Source of the DNA: Rugalucina vietnamica
Lineage: Eukaryota; Mollusca; Bivalvia; Lucinida; Lucinidae
Reading direction: 5' to 3'
NCBI GenBank assembly: GCA_964017185.1
Contig: OZ024875.1
Span: 42,873,486 to 42,937,485, forward strand
Length of the DNA stretch: 64,000 nucleotides
Below are positions 55,383 to 64,000 of the stretch, in pieces. The position numbers were made by a program, and so were the translations under genes. The notes below the pieces were generated by a model. The model was given only the letters and a program-made list of their open reading frames with translations, was not told the origin of the DNA and made no database searches. Every line of letters starts with the position of its first letter. The first letter of the stretch is position 1.

Positions 55383-55599
55383 ACTAGGAAAACATGTCCG
55401 TGTAATGTATACCCCCTTACACCCCACTTTTATATAGTAAAACTGGGGTTTGCCCCCAGTTCTAAAGTGTATCCACAATTAATGTTTGAGCACAAAATAA
55501 GAAACTATTAAAATTTTTCAAAATGGAAATTATCATTTTTCAGAGACCCCCCCCCCCCCCCAAAAAAAAAAAAAAAAAAAATACTGTGTATTGCATGGA
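55383..55599. mobile_element. family B MITE, internally deleted
   Basis: ACTAGGAAAACATGTCCGTG start and TTTTATATAGTAAAACTGGG block. One palindrome arm is deleted (GGTTTGCCCCCAGTTCTAAA). It contains a C14-A20 homopolymer run at 55547-55580. Confidence 0.75.
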
Positions 55600-55679
55600 T
55601 TTATTGACCCAGTCTAATCCATTCCTTGTCTGGGAAGCCAGATGGACTTACATTAATGACATATTTGGCATGGTCAGAA

Positions 55680-55908
55680 CATTACGAAAACACGCCCATG
55701 CAATATACAGAAAATGTTTTGGTTGTAAAAATGAAAATTTTCCCTTGAAAAATTGTGATATCTTTAGGCGAGGCGGTTCTAATGAGTACCCTAAATCTAT
55801 GTTTTGGAGCAAAAATAAGAAAAAAAGGTAAACCCCTGCAAACCCCAGTTTTTTTATATAAAAGTGGAGTTTAAGGGGGTATACTTTTTATGGACATGTT
55901 TTCCTGAT
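55680..55908. mobile_element. family B MITE, inverted, palindrome half lost
   Basis: CATTACGAAAACACGCCCAT to GGACATGTTTTCCTGAT. Only one arm of the central palindrome remains (GCGAGGCGGTTCTAATGAGT). Confidence 0.8.
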
Positions 55909-56004
55909 AAGGAGCCTAATTTGGATATAAACTTCCAGGAAAACAGACACATTTTCTGGACTTTCCGCTTCACGAGATATTGATCTGACATTGGAAATGA
56001 TGAT

Positions 56005-56257
56005 CATCAGGAGAACATGTCCGTGCAATGAATACCCCCGTAAACCCCACTTTTATATAGTATAACTGGGGTTTGCAGGGGTATACCTATTTTTCTTATT
56101 TTTGCTCCAAAACATAGATTGTGGGTACTCGTTAGAACCTACCCACAATCTATGTTTTGGAGCAAAAATAAGAAAAATATCAAAATTTTTCAGCTGAAAA
56201 ATTTCAAATTCTAAAGCTTAAAAAATCTGTTTGTTGCATGGGCATGTTTTCGTAATA
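56005..56257. mobile_element. family B MITE, loop deleted, flanked by 15-bp repeat
   Basis: CATCAGGAGAACATGTCCGT to GGGCATGTTTTCGTAATA. The palindrome is reduced to ACATAGATTGTGGGTAC ... TACCCACAATCTATG with the GCCTCGGCG centre gone. ATTGGAAATGATGAT occurs just before (55990-56004) and just after (56258-56272). Confidence 0.84.
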
Positions 56258-56439
56258 ATTGGAAATGATGATAAAATACAATTGCCAGACGTTCTTATTA
56301 TTTCCAAGCTGGCCAATTTCTTTCCTGAATAGAAAGAATTGAAATTTCCAATATAATTGACACCCAAATGAGCCACTTCATGAACATATTAGAAAAAAGA
56401 AACCAACAAACAAAAACAATAAAAAAAATATGTCTGTCT

Positions 56440-56605
56440 CTTTTTCTTGGGAGTCCGAGGATAGTAGAAAGTCTGCTTTCTTGCCATTAACTGATGAGCT
56501 CAAAGTGTCTTGCTCAAGGACAGTACACAGCAGAGGTAGGTATCCAACTCAGGACCTCTCATTCCGGACTCCTGCACTCTACCACTAGGCCATCATGCTC
56601 CCCTA
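56440..56605 (-). mobile_element. tRNA-derived SINE
   Basis: On the minus strand: ATGGCCTAGTGGTAGAGTGC (A box), AGGAGTCCGGAATGAGAGGT, B-box region GAGTTGGATACC, then TACCTCTGCTGTGTACTGTC CTTGAGCAAGAC. This copy shows the SINE layout without minisatellite expansion, the comparator for 15.47-16.10 kb. Confidence 0.75.
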
Positions 56606-57768
56606 TACCCAAATTAAGGCACTTAATTATTGTAGCTTCGGAGACATTCATAACTAGCCACAGGTTCCTACTACTGACAAATTTTGAGCAAGATCTAATG
56701 CTACTAGAATACCAATCATGTGTGAGTCACAGTATTATAGTCTATAAAGAATCTGTAATAGTTCTAACTAACAGTTTAAATGTGATTTTACATTCCATAA
56801 TAGCCATGAGAATCCATGTTAATGAAAGGTTTATATTGTAATATTGATCAACTCGATGAATCTGATCTGATCGCATCAACTTGTCCAAACTGCAAACATC
56901 ATATATGCAGGAAAACATATGCATGTAATGTATATTATCTCTTAATACACCACTTTTGCACAGTTTAACTGGGGTTTACAAGGGTATACAGTCATGTTTT
57001 ATTGTTCCTGATCTAAAACATGGAATGTGGGTACTCATTAAAACGATTTTGGATGTTTTCACTGCAAACATTTCAATCACCTTATTCATGTGTATGAGAC
57101 AACTACTTTGCACCTAATCACTGTTTCTGACTCTTTCAATGCAAATTAAGCATCCTAATCCATCACAGAAAGCTAGCAACTGCCTCGGCAGGCACACACA
57201 GCCTGATATCTGTCCAGAAAAAGAAATCTATTGAAAAATTCTTGATGAAAAATGCCAAGAAAAAATCCTTAATTATATTGTGCTATTGTTTCTCTATAAG
57301 ACAATGGTCCTTGGTTTAATTTCTTTATTGACTCAACAGTTGGGTTTAAATGGAAAATAAGAACTTCAGAGGCCCTTTTAAATTTTGCTTGTCATTTAGT
57401 AAAAGTGTTTTCCCCCCATGATTTTCCTGATACTTAAGCAAGTTACAATTTTCTATCTGGTGGTCTGGTCTACCAAAACCCCCAATCAGACTTATTCTTT
57501 TTTCCTGGAACATCAATACTTTCTTAATGCTTTATTCCAGGGAAGCCATAATTTGATCAGAACTTATTCTCAACAAATGAAAAACAACAGGAAAATAGTC
57601 TAACTTTGTTAATTACCATGACAAAATCAACTTTATTTTCAGTCAAAGAATGCATACAAGACATAGTGCACCAGGGACACAAAGTTCTGAAATACCTCGG
57701 GGAACCATAGACCAAAGAATCTCAGCATCATCTGTATCATTAAGTCAACTTGCAGTTCCACCATATTA
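56606..57768. other. non-coding, decayed family B element at ~56905-57055
   Basis: AGGAAAACATATGCATGTAA, then TTTAACTGGGGTTTACAAGG and GGAATGTGGGTACTCATTA identify a diverged, truncated B copy. The rest is unrecognised. Confidence 0.45.
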
Positions 57769-57930
57769 CACACCGGTTATCCAGAGACAACCAACACGAC
57801 TGGGAACAACTAACACGGACATAATTAATGTAAGACTGTAGTATTCAAATACCTGTCACATAAAATTTATTTCTCCACTGCCATTAACGTTGTTCTTAAA
57901 CTCATTAGTTGTCACTAGATAACCAGCTTG
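57769..57930. mobile_element. family G MITE, diverged
   Basis: CACACCGGTTATCCAGAGAC, AACCAACACGACTGGGAAC at the left and GTTGTCACTAGATAACCAGC at the right. The middle is shorter than at 33.0 kb. Confidence 0.65.
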
Positions 57931-58177
57931 TATCCCCATAAAATGTCTGTAAAATATATACACACACCCCCCACCCTCCCATCCCCAATGCATACATGTG
58001 ATGAGTTGAAAAGGAGCTTCAGGGAGATTTTTCTTTCATTTGGGAGGTTTTTGAAAAATGTTTAGAATATATAGGAAACTTTCTGATCCATTGATTGAAA
58101 AATAGGTATATTTTAGAAGAATTTCGATCAATTTTATGGCTCATTTCCTGGAGTCTCCCTGATGATGAGGGAGGTAT

Positions 58178-58420
58178 CACATGTATGCCAATGTCATTAT
58201 TTTATGTAGAAAACTGGAGTGTGCATTTTTTTCTTGTTTTAGCTCCAAAATATAAACTGGGTGCTTGTTAGAACCACCTTGCCAAGGTTGCACTAACATC
58301 TATCCACAATCCATGTTTTCCAGCAAAGATAATAAAAATCTCAAAACGTTTGAACTTAAATTTGTCAATTCTAAAGCTTGTATATTGCAATGTAAATATG
58401 CAAGTTTTTTGTAATGAATA
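58178..58420. mobile_element. family B MITE, strongly diverged
   Basis: TTTATGTAGAAAACTGGAGT, AGAACCACCTTGCCAAGGTT and CTATCCACAATCCATGTTTT recall the B palindrome. Ends are not preserved. Confidence 0.5.
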
Positions 58421-58504
58421 AGCCTCTTAGCTAGGCAGATTAAGTTCATTTTCCATAAGAATCGTGCATTTGGTGATACAAGCATGAAATTTGGCATGGA
58501 GGCT

Positions 58505-58880
58505 CATAATACCCAACTGTTTTGAAAAATATCGATGTCCAGCGAAAATTCAAAATGGTGGACAAAATGGCGGCCATTTTCAAAATGGCCGCCCAGAAAG
58601 ACTACATATTATAGTTTGCTATCCCAAATTTCACTGCGTTGACTGTTTTTAGGTTTTTGGTGTCAATGTCCATGTTTAAGAGCACATTGAATCTAAATTT
58701 TTACTTTTGTTTCATAATGGCGGACAAAATGGCGACCATTTTCAAAATGGCCGCCATCAAAGGCTTAAATTACAGTTTTTCACCTTACACTTCACTGCAT
58801 TGACCGATTTTTGTGTTTTTGGTGTCTAAATATATGTAAATGAACCTATAAAATCTAAATATTTACATAGTTTTCTTGTA
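58505..58880 (+). repeat. ~190-bp duplicated unit with ATGGCGGC palindromes
   Basis: Two diverged copies (about 58535-58720 and 58720-58880) share ATGGCGGCCATTTTCAAAAT GGCCGCC-like cores, TTCACTGCGTTGACTG and TTTTTGGTGTC. The core is a palindrome that places ATGGCGGC on both strands. Confidence 0.75.
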
Positions 58881-59408
58881 TGTATCATTTGTCATGACAT
58901 ATTTGCAAACTGTAAGACGAGTTCATCTGCTTTTAATGTGCAAAATGCATTTTATATGTAGCCGTGTGATGAAAATAATGATTTTAGTTGCATTTGTACT
59001 TGTATAAAGTTGATGTGAATATGTCAGGTGATTTGAATGATTATCTCTTTCCATTTATTGTTTTAGCAGTTAACACAATTAAAAGTCATAATGGTGGCTA
59101 TGCTTTGTCTCTACATGTACTTTTCTTTGAAACAGGCAATCCACCGTTTTGATTGTAAAATGGGAGCTTTTATAAATGAAATTGTTATTTTTTGCGCCTT
59201 ATCTCGTGTAATGAGAGTGAAATTATTACTTCTTTTAAAATAAATGCACCATAACTGTCCATGCTGTCTAGTGAAATTAACAATGATTGTATTGAATATA
59301 TGGATTTAAGATGGTCACTTGAAATGGTCCATAAGACAGGTGTAGGTATCAGTGCCATGTTTGTGGTAGTTGCTTGCATTGGATACACAATAAATAAAGT
59401 GGCATCAA
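58881..59408. other. non-coding, no recognised feature
   Basis: A 66-codon forward frame at 59261-59461 runs into the LINE fragment and has no domain of its own. Confidence 0.35.
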
Positions 59409-60111
59409 GGACATCCTGTGTCCTGGCCCTGATTTCAACTGTGCTTCATGCTTGGGCATAGCTAGCCCTATTGATGGAACAGACAAAATGGATGTGGAGG
59501 TTGGTGATGAAATTATGGAACAGGTTACATAGGTTTGCTATTTAGGGATATGGTCTCTGGTGGTGGCTGTGAACTGGCTGCTGTTACTGACTAAAAAATC
59601 AATTTTGGAAAAGTCCAACCAACTGCTTCCACTTCTCGCGAACCACAACCTGTCACTTTTTGACCTGTGCGGGAAGTGTCATGTTTCATGCTGCAGAGAC
59701 TTGGGTCATGACTATGGCTACTCTGAACCATCTCCGGTGTTATGGCAGGGCAATGATCTGTTTGATTTTAATGTTAAGCTTGCTTTAGTCTCCCTTCTCT
59801 CAAAACTTGACATTCAAAATTTGGATGCTGTACTTCACACTCGCGGGATGAGATGGTTTGGGCATGTGGGGCGTAGCGATGGAAGGATTGCTCAAGTATG
59901 CAAACTGCACAGAAGAGACAATGCAGGCAAAAAAACTTTGGACGAAGTATTGCAATATGGCAGAAAGAAACTAGGAATGGATTTAGCTACCCTCAAAACC
60001 GGTCTGAATGGAGTGGTTGTACGCGAGGAAGACTGGTCAGAAAGTCCAACCCTCGGTAGAGGGCCAATCCAAAGATACCGGGTCTGTAGTGTAGTTATCC
60101 AGTATGTATGA
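59409..60111 (+). pseudogene. LINE reverse transcriptase, C-terminal remnant
   Basis: This is the C-terminal end of a non-LTR retrotransposon ORF2, past the catalytic RT core. The first piece, CPGPDFNCASCLG then TDKMDVEVGDEIMEQV, ends at a TAG near 59528. A second open frame (59560-60111, 183 codons) has LLPLLANHNLSLFDLCGK, then SLLSKLDIQNLDAVLHTRGM with RWFGHVGRSDGRIAQVCKL, and finally KTLDEVLQYGRKKLGMD. Between about 59675 and 59775 the expected text (FHAAETWVMTMATLNHLRCY GRAMI) is in another frame, so at least two frameshifts plus one stop break it. The MRWFGHVGR motif and following basic segment typify CR1/Jockey/RTE-like LINE C-termini. The exact clade is not assignable. There is no endonuclease domain and no catalytic YxDD here, so it is a 5'-truncated dead copy. 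Confidence 0.82.
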
Positions 60112-60520
60112 AACTTAAATGGTCAGGCTGGGTATAGAATTAGTATGTTTGTTTGAATGTAGTTGAATAGTGTACTTGAATGTACACGTTCTGCTATCAC
60201 ATATGGTAAAAGGATAAACCCTTAGCCTTCAATCAGCAGATTTCTACTTATACCTTATACCGGAAGTGTTCACAAAGTCAGAAACAATTTATGAAGATTT
60301 AAGATCTCCACGAAGAAAAGAAACAAACTATTAACCATCCATAGGGGATGTGAGAAATAAATGGGCTCCTTGGACCAAGCTCTTGAATTTTTTCATCCAA
60401 CCTCAATTTTATCTTAGACAGACATCACCTAATAATTGTTTTAAAACTAGTTCAATCAAAGCAGTAAGACAGAAAAATGAAGTAGAAGAAGCAGACGGAC
60501 TGTTACCCACTCTATCAAAT
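60112..60520. other. non-coding, possible LINE 3' UTR then unrecognised
   Basis: Directly follows the LINE fragment. No poly-A or short-repeat tail that would mark the LINE end is clear. Confidence 0.3.
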
Positions 60521-60755
60521 TAGCCTCATCATGAGAAAACCAGATTTTTGCCTAGGCGAAAACAAAGACGCAGATCAGCCGTGCAGTAACTGCACGGCTG
60601 ATCAGCGCCTTTGTTTTCGCTACTCAGATAGTACAATTCCTCTTCTTCTTAAATCGGAAATTTCAAGCTTCTAGCCATCTTCTGTGACAGTACAGACTGG
60701 TTTGTGTCAGACCTGGTCTGAAACCCAGAAGACCTGTTTTCTCGCATTGCGGCTC
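60521..60755. mobile_element. family A MITE, TSD AAAT
   Basis: 235 bp with AAAT at 60517-60520 and 60756-60759. The first base has changed (TAGCC). Palindrome core CCGTGCAGTAACTGCACGG is a perfect and distinct paired variant. Confidence 0.87.
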
Positions 60756-61225
60756 AAATTAAAGATTCCAGGAGAAAATCTGAAGTCTGAGAATCTGACC
60801 AATTCATCTTGAACATGTACAGAAACAAGCAAAAGATCCAGCTGTATTCTTTGAAATCTAGTCAAATCTCTTGGAATACCAGTCCTAGGCACACATCAAA
60901 TGCTGTGCCATAGCTATAGCAGATCTGCATATAGCATTTTTATCATGATGATGCTCAGATGAAATAAGCAATAAAAACACAATTACCTACCAAGAGAAAT
61001 AAATGAGAGAGGCCAACACACAAACATTTATTTAGATTTAATTTGGAGAAGGTCTTGGAGCCACCAGACTTGCTAGAAATACTGGAAAATATACCCATAA
61101 ATTTGAAGTTATAGCTGTTTCTATCTAAATAAATCATAAAATGTGCTAGAGAAGCATTTCTCTGAATACCGTTAAAAAACCCAAGTCTTATGGCTTAGAA
61201 AAGTGTGTTTGATGTCATTTGTGAC
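60756..61225. other. non-coding, no recognised feature
   Basis: No feature recognised. Confidence 0.35.
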
Positions 61226-61329
61226 ATGATGAAGATAATGATGATGATGATAATAACAAGCACAATGTTAACAATGATGATGATTAAGATGATGATGATG
61301 ATGATAATGATGATGATGATGATGACTAT

Positions 61330-61392
<63 letters not shown>

Positions 61393-61479
61393 GTGATGAT
61401 GACACAGACAATGACGAAGATGATGAAGAATCAATGTTGCCAACAGAATGACTACAAAAAACAAAGACAATGACAATGG

Positions 61480-61521
<42 letters not shown>

Positions 61522-61575
61522 CAATGAAAATGAAAACAACAATGAGGATGATGGTGGTGATGATGATGAAACATT
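61226..61575 (+). repeat. (GAT)n compound microsatellite
   Basis: Two long GAT/ATG tracts (about 61260-61400 and 61475-61575) separated by a degenerate GACAATGACGAAGATGA stretch. Poly-Asp, poly-Ser, poly-His and poly-Ile frames over it are artefacts. Confidence 0.95.
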
Positions 61576-62490
61576 CCATAAAAGACCAATGGTGACAATG
61601 CCTAGCCTGGTAATTTTAAAAAGAATCATGTGGAATCAAACATGCATGTGTCAAAGACCAATGTCACAAAGAAACTAATCAATGCACTGTCCTGAATGTT
61701 GATCAGCTAATTGTTGACCAACATCCTGGACAGCTTGTTGACAACAGTGTATGGTCAGGGTAATCAGAATTTTCCATTTTAATTACATTGAGTTGTATTG
61801 ATCTTGGTTTGAGAATGGTTGTCGTGACATGACAATGTGCATGGCTCTTACAAGACTTGCTTATCTAATTAACAAGACAGGCCAGTGGCATGAAGCGTGC
61901 AGACAGACAGGAAAACTAGTCCTGAATGACCAATTTCTATTTGTAGTCAAAAGTGTCTCAAGTTGTTTGTACAGGGAGCACTTCTCTTTGCTGCTTCTCA
62001 TCACAAAACTAGACTACAGGATCTACAAACTTTTTCTTTGAGTATATATGCTTTATGCCCACAGTCAACAGATAAGGTAGGTCATATCAGGTCAGGCAGT
62101 TTATCCTATTTAGCCACACTGTTATCAGGCGACCTCCCAGAGGCAGATTACCAGTACTTTGTGCACATTTATCACCACTAACTAACAAATAACGGTCTTG
62201 AATCAGCAGAAAGCGAAGACTGATCATAGAAATACATGTAATTTTATGACCAAATCTTCCTGGAAGAAATGTGCCGCACAAGTAGATCAATCACTGGTCA
62301 TACAAAATGAACATGTTACTGACTGAGCTATTGAACCCTTGAAAACTGTGAGAGAGCCATTGCATAGTATAAAGTGCATAATATCAAATCTTTCTAAACA
62401 TTCAGCAGCCACAGGCAAGCTGGGCTAAAAAGCAATTTATCAAGATGACTACAATAAAATAGATGAGTTTTTAAACAATGTTTCATGTTC
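61576..62490. other. non-coding, no recognised feature
   Basis: No feature recognised. Confidence 0.35.
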
Positions 62491-62509
62491 AGATACTATA
62501 CCCCACCGC

Positions 62510-62751
62510 ACAGGTATGTATCCAATCATGACAAAACCTGATTTCTGCTTTAGCAAAAACAAAGATGCTGATCAGCTGTGCAGTAACTGCACAGCTGATC
62601 AGCATCTTTGTTTTTGCCAAACAGATAGTACAATCCCTCTTCTACTTAAATCTAAATTCTCAAGTTTCAAGCCTTCTCCAGTGACTGTACAGGCCAGTTT
62701 ATGCAGGTCTCTTTGGAAACCCTGATGACATAATTTCTCTTGCCACGGTTC
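62510..62751. mobile_element. family A MITE between ~33-bp direct repeats
   Basis: Ends are decayed (ATGACAAAACCTG, CTTGCCACGGTTC), but the palindrome CTGATCAGCTGTGCAGTAAC TGCACAGCTGATCAG is perfect. ACTATACCCCACCGCACAGG TATGTATCCAATCAT before it resembles ACTGTACCCTACTGGACAGG TATGTACCCAATCAT after it. Confidence 0.78.
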
Positions 62752-62789
62752 ATACTGTACCCTACTGGACAGGTATGTACCCAATCATT

Positions 62790-63179
62790 GGTGAACAGAT
62801 AAATGACTGAGATACAAAGTAATGGTCATTGCTTGATGACTGACCATGGACTTCTTAATGCTTAATGTCCATTTTCATGATGAAAACAAATGTATTCTTT
62901 CACATCAAAACTAACACAGATGCATTATGCTACATGGATATTTTGCAGTGTTTATTTTTCGCTGTAGGGGCTAGTTTGGTTGAGCAGATATTGTTATATG
63001 CCTGGTGAGACCAGCTTTGGTGGTACCATGAGTGTCTAGACCAATCATCAATGATTCCTGAACTCAAAAAACCTTTGACAAATGTTTTGATATGAGTATG
63101 CTTGCAGCATGCTACCATATTGCAATAGAATCAAAGCAAATTTTGTTGGCCACACTTAATATCAAAGACTGGCTACAAA
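62790..63179. other. non-coding, no recognised feature
   Basis: No feature recognised. Confidence 0.35.
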
Positions 63180-63825
63180 GAAATTAAAGGAATGGATTCG
63201 GAATCGCATAAGACGCCGTATGTATACGTAAAATACCATCATAAATTCATTCCTGGTACAAGAGAATGCATATCGGGTTTGTTACGCAAAATATTCGTGT
63301 TCAAAGTTGGGAAACCTTCGTTTTTTTCCTGCATCTGAGTGAATCGCCATCTTTATCGGGTATGGTTACCGGTTTATCGATAATTACACGGTGAACGCGG
63401 TAACCAGTATAAAGCTGTGACGTCACTCACTCACTTTCTCTTTAAGCCGCTCATTTCAATTGCAAGACGTTCAAATATTCTCGCGATAATTTCGTTATTT
63501 TATTTTGTATTTGTGGATATTTTCTGCGTTAAACTTGATAGAAGTATTTATGTGATAATACCGGAGAATAATATTTACCGAAGATGCCTCAGTGCCAGGC
63601 GATTAACTGAAAAAACAAACCACAGAAAGGATGTAATAGTTTTTTTTCCAAATACCTGTCGTCGGCTTTTTGCTTCAAAATCGTAGGTGTCGACATTTTC
63701 ACTATTTCTTATTAATAATCCAGTATGAACGGAATGGAATTACTGTTACATTTACGCACGGTAGTTTTTATTCCGAATTTTGGCATTTCATATACAATTC
63801 GGACAAAGAATCGCGCACAATAGAG
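63180..63825. other. CpG-richer block with a perfect CRE motif
   Basis: CpG dinucleotides are visibly denser than in the preceding 1 kb. TGACGTCA, a full cAMP-response-element palindrome, lies at 63418-63425 just after GTATAAAG. An 89-codon frame (63417-63686) has no recognisable domain. This could be a promoter of a gene beyond the window or the 5' part of a young repeat. Neither is proven. Confidence 0.35.
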
Positions 63826-63849
63826 AAAAAAAAAAAAAAAAAAAAAAAA
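63826..63849 (+). repeat. poly-A run
   Basis: About 24 A in a row followed by GGAATTCGC. It might mark the 3' end of a retroposed sequence, but no body is recognised. Confidence 0.6.
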
Positions 63850-64000
63850 GGAATTCGCAAGTTTTTCATCCATTTTATTCCAAAACGGAATCGGTACACA
63901 CTCCAGGGGTCATCTCACTTTTTTTTTTTATTTTTACATAATTTGATCTATTTTATTAAATCTATAATCGGAGATGAACCGCCCATCACTATTTGATTTT

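Noticed and set aside
61195-61629. Poly-Ser/His/Ile protein
   Set aside because: Translation of a (GAT)n microsatellite.
63417-63686. 89-codon frame near the right edge
   Set aside because: Composition resembles random AT-rich translation. No domain recognised.
1-64000. LTR retroelement, endogenous virus or Polinton
   Set aside because: No long terminal repeats, gag/pol/integrase, capsid or polymerase signatures seen.

Overview
This is eukaryotic, intron-rich, AT-rich animal DNA. The combination of exons from an L1-type neural cell adhesion gene, two to three pearl-like (Helentron-type) repeats, tRNA-derived SINEs with a tail matching other molluscan SINEs, and very dense palindromic MITEs points to a mollusc, most likely a bivalve. 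The species cannot be named from the sequence alone. No bacterial, organellar or viral genome segment is present.

Gene content: one host gene is well supported. Five exons on the minus strand between 14193 and 8728 encode 419 in-phase codons. They cover the last Ig domain and the first three fibronectin III domains of an L1CAM/neuroglian/NrCAM-family adhesion receptor. The exon phases join without a break (1, 0, 1, 0, 1), and the linkers between FN3 domains carry L1-family signatures (PPEK, LGHSGES, FSTPEG). The N-terminal Ig domains must lie above 14193 and the later FN3, transmembrane and ankyrin-binding parts below 8728. I could not recognise them here, so large introns or off-window exons are implied. 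The only other protein-coding trace is a decayed LINE reverse-transcriptase C-terminus at about 59.4-60.1 kb.

Repeats, left to right: 0-8.7 kb holds MITEs of three palindromic families (A, B, C below), a CpG-rich inverted composite at 5.05-6.43 kb and a 1.5 kb pearl-like element. 8.7-14.2 kb holds the exons, with MITEs pressed against several splice sites. 14.5-21 kb has a SINE whose tRNA-like head has swollen into a minisatellite, and a 1.2 kb 16-bp minisatellite that is open in all three forward frames. 25-27.5 kb has a 43-bp array carrying STAT-like motifs and a 24-bp C-rich array. 29-37 kb has further B, G, pearl-like and F elements. 37.9-46.7 kb is a young tandem array of five roughly 1.77 kb units containing a nested MITE, with an unoccupied insertion site preserved in the last unit. 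47-64 kb returns to scattered MITEs, SINEs, the LINE fragment, (GAT)n microsatellites and a CpG-richer right edge.

Family names used here. A: about 235 bp, ends GAGCC/GGCTC, 4-bp AT-rich target duplications, long central palindrome. B: about 275 bp, ends CATNANGAAAAC, central palindrome around GAACCGCCTCGG. C: about 230 bp, ends near AGGTTATAAAAC, palindrome around TTGGCATTTTAAC. D: ends CCAGTTGTTCAAAGC. F: TIR GTCATTTGTAA, TA duplication. G: ends CACACTGGATATCCAGAGAC. H: TIR ATTCAAATGATGC. Most long reading frames in the window are artefacts of these repeats, not genes.
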